From NCBI RefSeq assembly GCF_001423425.1, contig NZ_LMNX01000002.1:992001-1056000 (forward strand): a stretch of DNA of 64,000 nucleotides, given 5' to 3'. Source of the stretch: Rhizobium sp. Leaf306. Lineage in GTDB: Bacteria > Pseudomonadota > Alphaproteobacteria > Rhizobiales > Rhizobiaceae. Every line of letters begins with the position of its first letter. Position 1 is the first letter of the stretch. The position numbers and the translations under genes are program-made. Below are positions 30,614-40,456 of the stretch, one piece after another. The notes below the pieces were generated by a model that searched no databases, had not been told where the DNA came from, and saw nothing but the letters and a program-made list of their open reading frames with translations.

Positions 30614-31819
30614 ATGACCGGCAACCTGACAATCCGCATCGAAAAATCCATTGCCGCGATCAGCCCACAAAGCTGGTCGCGGCTTTCCGGCGCCTCTAAG
30701 GAGGCCGATCCCTTAGGGACGTCTTCCGTTCCCTACAATCCGTTCCTGTCACATGCCTTCCTGTCCGCACTGGAGGAATCCGGTTCGGCAACGGCAAAAA
30801 CAGGCTGGCACGGCCAGCATCTCCTGCTGGAAGATGACAAGGGTAAACTGATCGGCGCCGTGCCCGGCTATCTCAAGAGCCACAGCCAGGGCGAATACGT
30901 GTTCGACCATGGCTGGGCCGACGCCTTCGAGCGCGCCGGCGGCCGTTACTACCCCAAACTGCAGTGTGCGGTCCCATTTACACCCGCAACCGGTCCGCGC
31001 CTTCTCGTTGCCTCGGGCTTTGATCGCGAGATGGTGCAGACCACGCTCGCGGAAGGTCTCCAGGAAGTGACACGGCAGCTCGGCATATCGTCCGCGCATG
31101 TCACCTTCGTGCCGGATGATGAAGTCATCGCTTTCGAAGAGGCTGAATATCTGCACCGAACCGACAAGCAGTTCCACTTCATCAACGACGGTTATGCCGA
31201 TCACGATGCGTTTCTGGAAACGCTCGCCTCGCGCAAGCGCAAGGCGTTGAAGAAGGAACGGCGAGCCGCGCTCGAGAACGGCATCACGATCGACTGGCTG
31301 ACAGGCAAGGACCTGACCGAGGACATCTGGAACCAGTTCTACACGTTCTACATGGATACGGGCGGGCGCAAATGGGGCCGGCCGTATCTTACCCGGGCCT
31401 TCTATTCGCTGATCGGCGAACGCATGGCAGACGACATTCTTCTGGTCATGGCCAAGCGCGAGGGGCGGTACGTCGCCGGTGCGATCAACTTCATTGGCGG
31501 CGACGCGCTTTACGGTCGCCACTGGGGCTGTATCGAAGACCATCCCTTCCTGCATTTCGAGGTGTGCTACCATCAGGCGATCGACTATGCGCTTGCCCAT
31601 GGGCTGAAGCGGGTCGAGGCGGGCGCACAGGGCGAGCACAAGCTTGCGCGCGGTTACCTGCCCGTCACCACCCATTCGATGCATTACATCGCCCATCCCG
31701 GCCTTCGCAGCGCGATTGCTGACTACCTGAAGCGAGAGCGGGAGGATGTGGAATACATGAATGAGTACCTCTCCGAGCACAGCCCTTTCCGCAAGGGTGA
31801 ACGGCAAGAACAAGACTGA
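30614..31819 (+). CDS. GNAT-fold N-acetyltransferase (DUF482/FemAB-like)
   Basis: This is a 401-residue protein of the peptidogalycan biosynthesis protein family (DUF482), related to FemAB-type GNAT acyltransferases. Visible segments include SWSRLSGASKEADP, NPFLSHAFLSALEESGS, the basic patch SRKRKALKKERRAA, TFYMDTGGRKWGRPYLTRAFYSL and GRHWGCIEDHPFLHFEVCYHQAIDYAL. The substrate is unknown. I prefer the ATG at 30614 over a TTG nine bases upstream. It is part of the RidA-GDPD-GNAT-HIT operon. Confidence 0.8.
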   Translation: MTGNLTIRIEKSIAAISPQSWSRLSGASKEADPLGTSSVPYNPFLSHAFLSALEESGSATAKTGWHGQHLLLEDDKGKLIGAVPGYLKSHSQGEYVFDHGWADAFERAGGRYYPKLQCAVPFTPATGPRLLVASGFDREMVQTTLAEGLQEVTRQLGISSAHVTFVPDDEVIAFEEAEYLHRTDKQFHFINDGYADHDAFLETLASRKRKALKKERRAALENGITIDWLTGKDLTEDIWNQFYTFYMDTGGRKWGRPYLTRAFYSLIGERMADDILLVMAKREGRYVAGAINFIGGDALYGRHWGCIEDHPFLHFEVCYHQAIDYALAHGLKRVEAGAQGEHKLARGYLPVTTHSMHYIAHPGLRSAIADYLKREREDVEYMNEYLSEHSPFRKGERQEQD

Positions 31820-31843
31820 GCAGCAGAAAGGGAGACGCCACCG

Positions 31844-32275
31844 ATGACCGGTCACGACTACGATCCGAACAACATCTTCGCCCAGATCCTCAAAGGCGGA
31901 ATTCCCTGCCACCGCGTCTACGAGGACGACGACACGCTCGCCTTCATGGATGTGATGCCGCAGACGCCGGGTCACGTTCTGGTGGTTCCGAAAGCGCCCT
32001 CACGCAATTTGCTCGATGCGGATGCGGCGGTGCTTTCGAAGGTCATTCCGGTGGTTCAGAAGCTCGCGCGCGCCGTCAAGGATGCGTTTGATGCTGATGG
32101 AATTACCATCACGCAGTTTAACGAAGCGCCGGCCGGACAGACCGTCTTTCACCTTCACTTTCATGTCATCCCGCGCTACGAGAACCAGCCGTTGAAGCCG
32201 CATACGGGCAAGATGGAGGACAAGGAAGTCCTCGCTGCCAATGCCGAGAAGATCATCGGCGAACTTGGCTTCTGA
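31844..32275 (+). CDS. HIT-family nucleotide-binding hydrolase
   Basis: This 143-residue histidine-triad protein has the catalytic motif HLHFHVIP (residues about 102-109) in the C-terminal half and ILKGGIPCHRVYEDDDTLAFMD in the N-terminal half. Such proteins hydrolyse AMP-lysine, AMP-NH2 or similar nucleotidyl adducts. A GGGAGA ribosome-binding site precedes the ATG. It is the last gene of the apparent operon that starts with the RidA homologue, and its stop codon touches the convergent azlD gene. Confidence 0.92.
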   Translation: MTGHDYDPNNIFAQILKGGIPCHRVYEDDDTLAFMDVMPQTPGHVLVVPKAPSRNLLDADAAVLSKVIPVVQKLARAVKDAFDADGITITQFNEAPAGQTVFHLHFHVIPRYENQPLKPHTGKMEDKEVLAANAEKIIGELGF

Positions 32276-32617
32276 TCAGGGTTGAAGCAGGAGCAGTCCT
32301 GCGACGAGAATGGCGATCGGTGTCAGCACGCCGATCGCGACCCGCTTGCCGGTCAGGAGAAACACGGCAAAGCCGATACCAGCCGCTGCAAGCCGCAGCC
32401 AGAGTGGCGAGAGCGCCAGCGTTCCCGTCGGGAATACGATCAGCTTTGCCGTCACCGCCATGACCAATGCCGTGGCAACCGCCCTCACCCAGTAGAGCGT
32501 TTCGGAATCCTCCTTCAGCCGGTGGCCTGCGATCACACCGAGCCAGCGCCAGATATCGGTTGCGAGAAATCCCGCGACAGCGATGACGATATAGGTCCAG
32601 TACCCGTCGAACATCAT
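32276..32617 (-). CDS. azlD: AzlD-family branched-chain amino acid exporter subunit
   Basis: This 113-residue hydrophobic protein has four predicted membrane helices and the AzlD motif LATDIWRWLGVIAGHRLKEDSETLYWVRAVATALVMAVTAKL in the middle (not quoted in full). Together with AzlC it forms an exporter of branched-chain and related amino acids in the inner membrane. Its start overlaps the azlC stop by 4 bases. It is convergent with the HIT gene. Confidence 0.85.
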   Translation of the reverse strand: MMFDGYWTYIVIAVAGFLATDIWRWLGVIAGHRLKEDSETLYWVRAVATALVMAVTAKLIVFPTGTLALSPLWLRLAAAGIGFAVFLLTGKRVAIGVLTPIAILVAGLLLLQP

Positions 32618-33363
32618 GCGGCCCCACGATCAGATCCGCGCTTGCGGCGATAGCGGTCGATCAGATAGGCCACCGTGCCGCCGCCGATCCCAGCCAGAAG
32701 CACGTCGAACTGCGGCGCTACCAGCGCTAGGGCCGGTCCCAGAACGATGCCGATCACGAAGGCGATCCGGACGACCGGCTGCGCTGCACTCGCCCAGATC
32801 GAGGATATGAAATAGACCGGGGTCAGCATGAACAAGGCACCCGCCACAACCGGCGGAAACTGAGACACGACACCAAAGCTGACGCCGACGATCAGCGCAT
32901 TGGTGCAGGTCAGCGTGATGCCAAAACCTGCAAAGAAGGCAACCCGGCGCTCTCTCGGCACATGCCGGAGATTGTGGCTCGCAAAGACCCAGGACGTGAT
33001 GGCGATGAAATGAGAGAGAAACAGGAGAACCGGCAGCGGTGTCTTCTTCGTGCGCATCTCCGGCATGATCGACGCCACCATCGGCATCATCCGGATCGAC
33101 GACAGCGTCACGGCGAGGAAGGACGCGGCGATGTTGGCGCCGCCCAACATCGAACCCACCAGGATCATCTGGGCCGGCAGGGCCCAGATACCGAGCGTCA
33201 TCGCGACAGCCTGCCCTCGTGTCAGGCCGGCTTCTACCGCAAAAGCGCTGAAACCGACATAGGACGTCATCAGGATCAAAGCCGGCAAGGAGAAGATGCC
33301 GCGCATGCCCTTGAGGAACCACGCAAGGCCGCTGCGCTCGGAGCTTTCGGTGGTCATTGGCAT
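32614..33363 (-). CDS. azlC: AzlC-family branched-chain amino acid exporter subunit
   Basis: This 249-residue polytopic membrane protein matches AzlC/YgaZ. The early helix has LILMTSYVGFSAFAVEAGLT, followed by the conserved QMILVGSMLGGANIAASFLAVTLSSIRMMPMV region, and a C-terminal positively charged tail. It acts with AzlD as an amino-acid exporter. Two ATGs six bases apart could start it. It lies between clpA (same strand, separated by a terminator) and azlD. Confidence 0.9.
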   Translation of the reverse strand: MPMTTESSERSGLAWFLKGMRGIFSLPALILMTSYVGFSAFAVEAGLTRGQAVAMTLGIWALPAQMILVGSMLGGANIAASFLAVTLSSIRMMPMVASIMPEMRTKKTPLPVLLFLSHFIAITSWVFASHNLRHVPRERRVAFFAGFGITLTCTNALIVGVSFGVVSQFPPVVAGALFMLTPVYFISSIWASAAQPVVRIAFVIGIVLGPALALVAPQFDVLLAGIGGGTVAYLIDRYRRKRGSDRGAA

Positions 33364-33394
33364 GCCCGTAAATGATTGACGTTACGGGACCTAC

Positions 33395-33427
33395 AAAAAC
33401 GACGATGCCGGGACAAGCCCGGCATCG
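33395..33427 (-). terminator. Rho-independent terminator after clpA
   Basis: On the minus strand CGATGCCGGG-CTTGT-CCCGGCATCG is a perfect 10-bp stem followed by TCGTTTTTG. It lies 22 bases downstream of the clpA stop and isolates clpA from azlCD. Confidence 0.9.
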
Positions 33428-33449
33428 ATTTCTCGGATGGAAAAGAGCG

Positions 33450-35987
33450 CTACTTGCTCTTTGGGACGCGTGGCACGGTGCTACCCTTGCGGGGCGCGGA
33501 CTTTGCCGGGGCTTCCTCGGCAATCACGTCGCCATCTTCGACGACATTTGCCTTCGCGGAACCGCCGTCCTTGTCCTTGGCCTTCGGCGCAGACTTTTTC
33601 GAAGGCTTTGACTTTGTCGTCTTGGCCTTGATCTCGTCGGCAGCCTCTTCCACTTCCGCTTCAGGCTTCGGCTTTACCCGGGCCGTTTCCGAAATGGACT
33701 CCAGAAGAAGACCGTCGGTGCCATCTTCCTTTTTGCCGGCCGTGACGCGGACGATGCCACCCTTGCGAAGCTTGCCAAAGAGGATCTCGTTGGCGAGCGG
33801 CTTCTTGATGTATTCCTGGATCACGCGAGACAGAGGTCTTGCGCCCATCTTCTCGTCATAACCCTTTTCCGCCAGCCAGGCGATCGCGTCCTCATGCAGA
33901 TCGAACGTCACGTTACGCTCCGACAGCTGGCTTTCCAGCTGCATCACGAACTTCTGGACGACCTGGTGGATAACCGTGGTCGGCAGCGGTGCGAACGGAA
34001 TGATCGCATCGAGACGGTTGCGGAATTCCGGTGTGAACAGGCGATTGATCGCCTCCTCATCTTCGCCGGTGCGTCTTGATGATCCAAAGCCGATCGCAGA
34101 CTTGGCCATCTCGGATGCACCCGCATTCGTCGTCATGATCAAGATGACGTTGCGGAAGTCGATTTTCTTGCCGTTGTGATCGGTCAGCGATCCATGGTCC
34201 ATCACCTGCAACAGGATGTTGTAGATATCCGGATGCGCCTTCTCGATTTCGTCGAGCAGAACCACGCTGTGCGGGTGCTGATCAACACCATCGGTCAGGA
34301 GACCGCCCTGGTCGAAGCCGACATAGCCGGGAGGTGCGCCAAGCAGTCGCGAGACCGTGTGGCGTTCCATATATTCCGACATGTCGAAACGCAGCATCTC
34401 GACGCCGAGCGAGGCGGCAAGCTGCTTTGCGACTTCGGTCTTGCCGACGCCGGTTGGACCGGAGAAGACATAGGAGCCGATCGGCTTGTTCGGCTCGCGC
34501 AGACCTGCACGTGCCAGCTTGATCGCCGTCGACAGCGCGTCGATCGCGACGTCCTGGCCGTATACGACGGAACGCAGTTCCTTCTCGAGGTTGGCGAGAA
34601 CCATCTCGTCATCCTTGGAAACCGTTTTCGCCGGGATGCGGGCCATCGTGGCGATTGTCGCCTCGATTTCCTTTTCCGTGATCAGCTTGCGACGCTTGGA
34701 AGCGGGCAGCAGCATCTGGGCTGCACCGGTCTCGTCGATCACGTCGATCGCCTTGTCCGGCAGCTTGCGGTCGGAGATATACCGTGCTGACAGTTCCACC
34801 GCCGACTTGATCGCGTCGTTGGTGTAGCGCAGCTTGTGATACTCTTCGAAATACGGCTTCAAGCCCTTCATGATTTCGATCGCATCATCGATCGACGGCT
34901 CATTGACGTCGATTTTCTGGAAGCGTCGAACCAGAGCCCGGTCCTTTTCGAAGAACTGGCGGTATTCCTTGTAGGTCGTCGAACCGATGCAGCGGATCTG
35001 GCCAGAGGACAGAGCCGGCTTCAGCAGGTTGGACGCATCCATGGCACCGCCCGACGTTGCACCCGCACCGATGACGGTGTGGATTTCGTCGATGAACAGG
35101 ACAGCACCTGGAAAATCTTCCAGTTCCTTGACGACCTGCTTCAGACGTTCCTCGAAGTCGCCGCGATAGCGGGTGCCTGCAAGCAGGGTGCCCATATCGA
35201 GCGAGAAGATCGTCGCATCGGCCAGCGCTTCGGGCACCTTGCCCTCGACGATGCGCTTTGCCAGTCCCTCGGCGATCGCAGTTTTGCCAACGCCCGGATC
35301 GCCCACGTAAAGCGGGTTGTTCTTGGAGCGGCGGCACAGGACCTGGATCGTGCGGTTGACCTCGGAATGACGACCGATCAACGGATCGATACGGCCATTC
35401 TTGGCCTTTTCGTTCAGATTGACACAGTATGCCTTGAGGGCATCCTGCTGCTTCTTGCCGGGACCTTCCTCCTCGTTGCGCGAAACAGGCTTGGCGTCTG
35501 AATCGGGCTCATCAGCACCACGCGGGGTCCGGGCCTGGGAGGAACCCGGACGCTTGCCGATGCCGTGAGAGATATAGTTGACCGCGTCGTAGCGGGTCAT
35601 TTCCTGCTCCTGCAGGAAGAAGGCTGCGTGGCTCTCACGTTCTGCGAAGATTGCGACGAGCACGTTTGCTCCGGTCACTTCTTCACGACCGGAGGATTGG
35701 ACGTGGATCACAGCGCGCTGGATGACGCGTTGAAAGCCGGATGTCGGTTTGGAGTCCTCGTCATAGCCTGTCACCAGGTTTGCGAGTTCATTGTCGACAT
35801 ATTCAGACACGGTTTTGCGGAGCGTATCCAGGTTGACGCTGCATGCTCCCATGACCGCCGCCGCATCGGCGTCGTCGATCAACGCCAGAAGCAGATGTTC
35901 GAGTGTGGCATATTCGTGATGCCGCTCGTTCGCGAAGGTCAGTGCCTGGTGCAGAGCCTTTTCAAGACTAGGCGAAAATGTTGGCAC
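33450..35987 (-). CDS. clpA: ATP-dependent Clp protease ATP-binding subunit ClpA
   Basis: This 845-residue AAA+ unfoldase partners with ClpP to degrade N-end-rule substrates delivered by ClpS. The N-domain (residues 1-150, [20 protein letters not shown]) is followed by AAA1 with Walker [10 protein letters not shown] and Walker [10 protein letters not shown], then AAA2 with Walker [10 protein letters not shown] and Walker [12 protein letters not shown]. The IGF-type ClpP loop lies in [11 protein letters not shown] 75-residue Lys/Ala/Glu tail, usual in rhizobia, ends it. I chose GTG at 35987: it has GAGGAA 7 bases upstream and sits 10 bases after the clpS stop, whereas the ATG at 36017 would overlap clpS. 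Confidence 0.95.
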   Translation of the reverse strand: MPTFSPSLEKALHQALTFANERHHEYATLEHLLLALIDDADAAAVMGACSVNLDTLRKTVSEYVDNELANLVTGYDEDSKPTSGFQRVIQRAVIHVQSSGREEVTGANVLVAIFAERESHAAFFLQEQEMTRYDAVNYISHGIGKRPGSSQARTPRGADEPDSDAKPVSRNEEEGPGKKQQDALKAYCVNLNEKAKNGRIDPLIGRHSEVNRTIQVLCRRSKNNPLYVGDPGVGKTAIAEGLAKRIVEGKVPEALADATIFSLDMGTLLAGTRYRGDFEERLKQVVKELEDFPGAVLFIDEIHTVIGAGATSGGAMDASNLLKPALSSGQIRCIGSTTYKEYRQFFEKDRALVRRFQKIDVNEPSIDDAIEIMKGLKPYFEEYHKLRYTNDAIKSAVELSARYISDRKLPDKAIDVIDETGAAQMLLPASKRRKLITEKEIEATIATMARIPAKTVSKDDEMVLANLEKELRSVVYGQDVAIDALSTAIKLARAGLREPNKPIGSYVFSGPTGVGKTEVAKQLAASLGVEMLRFDMSEYMERHTVSRLLGAPPGYVGFDQGGLLTDGVDQHPHSVVLLDEIEKAHPDIYNILLQVMDHGSLTDHNGKKIDFRNVILIMTTNAGASEMAKSAIGFGSSRRTGEDEEAINRLFTPEFRNRLDAIIPFAPLPTTVIHQVVQKFVMQLESQLSERNVTFDLHEDAIAWLAEKGYDEKMGARPLSRVIQEYIKKPLANEILFGKLRKGGIVRVTAGKKEDGTDGLLLESISETARVKPKPEAEVEEAADEIKAKTTKSKPSKKSAPKAKDKDGGSAKANVVEDGDVIAEEAPAKSAPRKGSTVPRVPKSK

Positions 35988-35997
35988 GTCGGGTTCC

Positions 35998-36351
35998 TCA
36001 CTTCTTTTCCATGACACATTGCAGCGGATGCTGGTGTTGCCGGGCGAAGTCCATGACCTGGGACACCTTGGTTTCCGCTACTTCATAGGTGAAAATTCCG
36101 CATTCTCCGACGCCGTGGTTATGGACGTGGAGCATGATAATCGTTGCCGCATCGCGGTCCTTCTGGAAAAAACGCTCCAGAATATGGATGACGAACTCCA
36201 TTGGCGTGTAGTCGTCATTCAGAAGGAGAACGCGGTACAGGTTAGGCCGTTTGGTTTTCGGTTTCGTTCGCGTGATGACGGAGGTTCCGCGGCCCGCGTT
36301 GTCTCCGTCGCCGTTCTTTTCATTTTCCATCAAGATCGGCAGTGCGATCAT
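35998..36351 (-). CDS. clpS: ATP-dependent Clp protease adaptor ClpS
   Basis: This 117-residue N-recognin binds N-end-rule substrates and the ClpA N-domain. The conserved core is [17 protein letters not shown] (substrate pocket) followed by [27 protein letters not shown] and [11 protein letters not shown]. The N-terminal 28 residues are an unstructured extension (its first ATG at 36351; a second possible ATG is 21 bases later). It is immediately upstream of clpA and co-transcribed with it. Confidence 0.96.
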   Translation of the reverse strand: MIALPILMENEKNGDGDNAGRGTSVITRTKPKTKRPNLYRVLLLNDDYTPMEFVIHILERFFQKDRDAATIIMLHVHNHGVGECGIFTYEVAETKVSQVMDFARQHQHPLQCVMEKK

Positions 36352-36693
36352 CGTCTTTCATTCCCTAGTCATCCAGCGGCGGTATAGCGAACAACCGGTC
36401 GACAGGACTTCAGTCTTGCTAAAGGTAGTTCTTTGGGAAAGGATTTTAAGCCCCCTTTCCCGCTGTGCAATCACTATTCCGCCGAGAGGGGCTCGCGACG
36501 AGCCAAAAGTACCACATTCGGCAACTCAAATTCTGCCGCCATACTGACCCAAAAGGCGGGCGGCATCATGGCCATAGCCTCCGACGCTGCAGCTTCATGC
36601 GTACGGATCCGACGCGCGAACGGCGATCGCCTGTCGCTCAAAATTCCGTCGAAGAGTAGATGCTAATGAAGCTTGCATGCTCGAGGCTTACGT
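36352..36693. other. Spacer upstream of clpS, no convincing gene
   Basis: This 340-bp spacer between clpS and the DUF3126 terminator contains only short frames without plausible starts. It should hold the clpS-clpA promoter (minus strand). I see no recognisable RNA gene. Confidence 0.4.
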
Positions 36694-36723
36694 CCAAAAC
36701 AAAAGAGGCCCACGAAGGGCCTC
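36694..36723 (-). terminator. Terminator after the DUF3126 gene
   Basis: On the minus strand GAGGCCC-TTCGT-GGGCCTC is a 7-bp stem followed by TTTTGTTTTGG, 38 bases after the stop codon. Confidence 0.85.
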
Positions 36724-36760
36724 TCGACAACGTTTCTTGAAAACCAGTCGGATCCTGCGA

Positions 36761-36964
36761 TCAAAGATCGACGTCGAGGATCGCCATGGAGAAATTGTAG
36801 GAACGCTCGCCATCTTCGTCATCCAGATAGACGACGCCGAGAAATTCATCACCAAGATAGACTTCGGCAGAATCGTTCTTGCGGGGACGCGCCTTGACGA
36901 CGATCTGGGGGTTCAGAAGGCGCTTGAAATAGTCGTCGATCTTCTTGATTTCGTCGGGGTTCAC
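36761..36964 (-). CDS. DUF3126-family small protein
   Basis: This 67-residue protein matches the alphaproteobacterial DUF3126 family: MNPDEIKKIDDYFKRLLNP, a basic segment VVKARPRKNDSAEVYLGDE, FLGVVYLDDEDGERSYNF and a final MAILDVDL. It is compact, cytoplasmic and of unknown function. It stands between cysE and clpS on the minus strand and has its own terminator. Confidence 0.88.
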   Translation of the reverse strand: MNPDEIKKIDDYFKRLLNPQIVVKARPRKNDSAEVYLGDEFLGVVYLDDEDGERSYNFSMAILDVDL

Positions 36965-37098
36965 GATCTTCTCCGTCAGATTTTGCGATCAAATCGATGC
37001 GCTTTTGGCACGGGAGAAAGGCGAAAGTAAAGCCGCCGTTCTCTCCACCGCACGACCCTGCCCCGAGTTTTCCTGGAACAAGTAGGTCCGGGCGCGGA

Positions 37099-37941
37099 CT
37101 ATTCCTCGGCGCGCAGAAGCTGGTCCATCAGGCGTGCCGGCTCGGAGCAACCCGCGGTCCCGACGACCTTTGCCGGAACACCGGCGACGGTGGATTTTTC
37201 CGGAACAGCTTTGAGGACGACGGAGCCCGCCGCCACACGCGAGCAGGCACCAACCTCGATATTGCCGAGGATCTTTGCGCCGGCGCCGATCAGCACGCCG
37301 TTGCCGATCTTCGGATGACGATCTGCGCCCTCCTTACCGGTCCCACCGAGAGTGACCCCATGCAGGATGGAGACATTGTCCCCGATGATCGCGGTTTCGC
37401 CGACGACAAGGCCGGTCGCGTGGTCGAGGAAGATCCCCTTGCCGATCTGAGCCGCCGGATTGATGTCTGTCTGGAAGACACTTGAGGCGCGGCTTTGCAG
37501 ATAGAGCGCGAAGTCGCGACGGCCGCGGTAAAACAGCCAGTGCGCCAAGCGATGCGTCTGGATGGCGTGAAATCCCTTGAAGTAGAGGACTGGCTCGACG
37601 AAACGCAGGCAGGCAGGGTCGCGGTCATAGACGGCCTGGATATCGACGCGCAGAATAGCACCCCAATCCGGCCATTCGTCCAGCATTTCCATGAATGTCT
37701 GCCGCAGCAGGACGGCCTGCAGATCGGGATGATCGAGCCGTTCGCAGATCCGATGAACGACGCATTCTTCGAGCGAACGGTGGTTCAGGACGGTTGAATA
37801 GAGGAAGGCGGCCAGCAACGGGTCCTGGTCGATTGCGACGCGTGCTTCCTGCCGCAGCGTGTCCCATATGGGGTCGACGCTAGCGACACTATCGGTCTGG
37901 CGAATGTCCTCGGTCTGGCGAACTTCGGTTCTCGCGGCCAT
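37099..37941 (-). CDS. cysE: Serine O-acetyltransferase
   Basis: This 280-residue enzyme makes O-acetylserine for cysteine synthesis. The N-terminal helical SATase domain (WDTLRQEARVAIDQDPLLAAFLYSTVLNH) is followed by a hexapeptide left-handed beta helix with the catalytic Asp-His in IFLDHATGLVVGETA and the CoA site in GGTGKEGADRHPKIGNGVLIGAGAKILGN (pieces seen in order). I chose the ATG at 37941, which has GAGGAGACGGCC upstream; an open frame continues to 38016. The usual feedback-sensitive C-terminal tail is replaced by a short one ending RAEE. Confidence 0.95.
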   Translation of the reverse strand: MAARTEVRQTEDIRQTDSVASVDPIWDTLRQEARVAIDQDPLLAAFLYSTVLNHRSLEECVVHRICERLDHPDLQAVLLRQTFMEMLDEWPDWGAILRVDIQAVYDRDPACLRFVEPVLYFKGFHAIQTHRLAHWLFYRGRRDFALYLQSRASSVFQTDINPAAQIGKGIFLDHATGLVVGETAIIGDNVSILHGVTLGGTGKEGADRHPKIGNGVLIGAGAKILGNIEVGACSRVAAGSVVLKAVPEKSTVAGVPAKVVGTAGCSEPARLMDQLLRAEE

Positions 37942-38075
37942 GGCCGTCTCCTCTTTGGCGTAAGCCACGATATATAGATTAGATTTACGACAACACCAAC
38001 GCCGGCGAAATCGCATTTCGTTGATCGTTAATTCAAGGAAACCTGAAGTCTTGCCAATCCGTGGCGGAGCCGGGC

Positions 38076-38855
38076 TCAGGCCTGCGCCGCGTAAAACTCC
38101 AGTACCGCTTTCTTGAAAACCCTGTCGCCGACGGCCAGCATGTGGTCACGACCGGGAATATCGAACGCTGTCGCATTCGGCATCAGATCGGCCAGATCCT
38201 GCGGTGAACCCGCGATATCGTCCTTCGTCCCAACGCCGATCAGCGTGGGAACGTCGATCTTGCCCATATCGCTGCGTTCGACCAAATCGCGCGAACCGCG
38301 GATACAGGCGGCGAGTGCCTGCTTGTCGCTTTTCGTCTGGTCGGCAAAGGCGCGGAACATACGGCCGCGATCATGGCTCACGCTCTCAAGCGAGGGCGCC
38401 AAGAGCGCATCCGCGATCGGATCCCAGTCACCGACCCCGTCCGTCATGCCGATACCGAGACCGCCGAGCACCAGCGACCGGACCCTGTCCGGATCGTTGA
38501 GCGCTGCAAACACCGAGATACGCGCGCCCATCGAATAGCCGAACAGATGCGCTGCCGGGATGCGCAGGTGATCGAGCAGAGCAACCGAATCCGCTGCCAT
38601 CACCCAAGGGCGATAGGCGTCCGGATCGGTCGGCTTGTCACTGCCGCCATGGCCGCGGTTGTCCATGGCGATCACCCTGTAACCGGCATCGCCGAGCGTC
38701 TTCACCCATCCCGGATGCACCCAGTTCACCGTCGCGCTGGAAGCGAAACCGTGGATGAGCAGGACAGGATCGCCTGCCGGATTCCCCTCATCCAAATAGG
38801 AGAGGCTCAGTCCGTCATGGCTGAAGGTGGAAAAGGCCGGGGCATTGAGGTTCAT
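38076..38855 (-). CDS. Alpha/beta-fold hydrolase
   Basis: This 259-residue hydrolase has LLIHGFASSATVNW (oxyanion region), nucleophile Ser in LFGYSMGARIS, and the catalytic His in IPGRDHMLAVGD near the C-terminus. The acid residue is probably Asp in IGVGTKDDIAG. It belongs to the broad esterase/haloperoxidase-like group; the substrate is unknown. The ATG at 38855 follows CAGGATATCC; the frame is open for ten more codons upstream. Confidence 0.88.
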   Translation of the reverse strand: MNLNAPAFSTFSHDGLSLSYLDEGNPAGDPVLLIHGFASSATVNWVHPGWVKTLGDAGYRVIAMDNRGHGGSDKPTDPDAYRPWVMAADSVALLDHLRIPAAHLFGYSMGARISVFAALNDPDRVRSLVLGGLGIGMTDGVGDWDPIADALLAPSLESVSHDRGRMFRAFADQTKSDKQALAACIRGSRDLVERSDMGKIDVPTLIGVGTKDDIAGSPQDLADLMPNATAFDIPGRDHMLAVGDRVFKKAVLEFYAAQA

Positions 38856-39017
38856 CTGGGATATCCTGTTTTGGCGGCGGACCATAAGATATCGGTGCTT
38901 GCGATTGAACCCTGAAAGACACCTCGCATCGCGGTTTTTGCACTACACTTTTGAATGCGGCGGCGGTAATGTCCGCGCCAAATCAGACGTGCCCTATTGT
39001 ACGCATTGGAGACGACC

Positions 39018-39263
39018 ATGGCCGGCCACAGCATTCCCCATTTCCAGAACGACGGCGGTGTCCCGTCGATCCAGATCGGCGTGAAGGAATTCATGTGCAC
39101 TGGTGCATCCGTTCCTTACGATCATCCGCACATCTTTATCGACATGGGCGACGAAGTCGAAAAAGTCTGCTCCTACTGTTCCACTCTGTACAAATACAAC
39201 CCTACCCTGAAGGCCGAACAGACCGACCCTCCGGGCTGCGTCTTCAACGTCAAGGCCGCCTGA
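39018..39263 (+). CDS. CHCC zinc-finger domain protein (NDUFS6-like)
   Basis: This 81-residue protein has one Cys in KEFMCTGAS, His in YDHPHIF and CSYC in KVCSYCSTLYKY, the Cys/His pattern of the small zinc-finger family related to mitochondrial complex I subunit NDUFS6. Alphaproteobacteria encode it as a free protein associated with NADH dehydrogenase. I chose the ATG at 39018 (GGAGAC upstream). It precedes the FAD monooxygenase gene by only 13 bases, suggesting an operon. Confidence 0.88.
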   Translation: MAGHSIPHFQNDGGVPSIQIGVKEFMCTGASVPYDHPHIFIDMGDEVEKVCSYCSTLYKYNPTLKAEQTDPPGCVFNVKAA

Positions 39264-39276
39264 TCGGCAGCCAGAA

Positions 39277-40440
39277 ATGGCTGTCGAGACAGTAGCGATC
39301 GTGGGTGCGGGCATGGCGGGTCTCACCGCTGCGCTCGCGTTTGCGCGCCATGGCATCACCTGCGACATCTTCGAGCAGGCGCCTTCCCTTCAGGAAGTCG
39401 GCGCTGGGCTCCAGTTGTCGCCGAACGCTTCGCGCGTGCTGAGCAAGCTTGGCATTCTTAGCGATCTGGAACCGTTATGGACCGAGCCGGATGAAGTGCA
39501 GCTCGTGTCGGGTCGTTCGCTTCATCGGCTGGCCTATGTGCCATCCGGCCGGTTCGCCCGCGAGCGGTGGAGATCGCCCTATGGCGTCCTCCATAGGGCA
39601 ACGCTGCAAGACGCGCTTCTCCACGCCGTTAACGCCAACCCGCTCTGCACGCTTCGGCTGGGCTCGAAGATTGGGAGCGCCGTTCGAGACGAACTTGCGG
39701 AGATCTCCGGACGCCACCATGACCTGATCGTCGCCGCAGATGGCGTCTGGTCTGGCATTCGCACCGCAATTCCCAAAAATCCGGAAGCCGTTTTTTCCAA
39801 CAGTGTCGCCTGGCGCTTCATGGTTTCAAAGAGCGCGGCACCTTCCTGGCTGAAGCCGAATGCCGTCAGTGCATTTCTCGGACCTTCGGCACACATTGTG
39901 GCCTATCCGCTCAAGGAGAAGGATAGTTTCAACATCGTCGCCATCGCGTCCGGCGGCAACACCGGCAATTGCTGGAATACGGAAGCGAGCGCCGCCCAGA
40001 AAGACCTGCTGCTGCGTCATTTCAAGGGGTGGCATCCGAGCATAGCCGAAACACTGGCCGCATCCGACAAGCCGACCTTCTGGCCGCTCTATCAGGTGAC
40101 ACCGGGCCGTTGGCACAATGGCCGCGATCTTGTTCTGATCGGCGACGCCGCCCATGCGATGCTGCCCTTTGCGGCCCAAGGCGCGGCGATGGCGATCGAA
40201 GACGCGTTCATCCTGGCAAACCGCGTGGCCGCCCTGCCCTCGCTCACACAGGCGCTATCAGCCTACGAGACCGAACGGGCCGGTCGCGTCGCCAAGGTGC
40301 GAGCACGCGGGGAATTCAACCGCTTTGCCTATCATGCGCGCGGCCCGCTGAAGCTCGGTCGCAACTTTGTTCTCTCAATGCGTCCGCCGCAATCGCTCGC
40401 GGCGGATCTGGATTGGCTCTACGGTTTCGACGCCGAGTAG
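39277..40440 (+). CDS. FAD-dependent aromatic-ring-type monooxygenase
   Basis: This 387-residue group A flavoprotein monooxygenase (PHBH fold) has the GxGxxG motif AIVGAGMAGLTAALAFARHG at the N-terminus, the DG motif VAADGVWSGIRTA near residue 150, and LIGDAAHAMLPFAAQGAAMA near residue 290 for FAD ribityl contact. It is similar to salicylate hydroxylase-like and UbiH-like enzymes; the substrate cannot be told. It follows the zinc-finger gene closely and is convergent with metC. Confidence 0.88.
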   Translation: MAVETVAIVGAGMAGLTAALAFARHGITCDIFEQAPSLQEVGAGLQLSPNASRVLSKLGILSDLEPLWTEPDEVQLVSGRSLHRLAYVPSGRFARERWRSPYGVLHRATLQDALLHAVNANPLCTLRLGSKIGSAVRDELAEISGRHHDLIVAADGVWSGIRTAIPKNPEAVFSNSVAWRFMVSKSAAPSWLKPNAVSAFLGPSAHIVAYPLKEKDSFNIVAIASGGNTGNCWNTEASAAQKDLLLRHFKGWHPSIAETLAASDKPTFWPLYQVTPGRWHNGRDLVLIGDAAHAMLPFAAQGAAMAIEDAFILANRVAALPSLTQALSAYETERAGRVAKVRARGEFNRFAYHARGPLKLGRNFVLSMRPPQSLAADLDWLYGFDAE

Positions 40441-40456
40441 CGTCGAGGTTGAGCGA

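Noticed and set aside
36433..36666. 77-codon plus-strand frame in the clpS upstream region
   Set aside because: No ribosome-binding site, arginine-rich and unlike a folded protein; probably non-coding promoter region.
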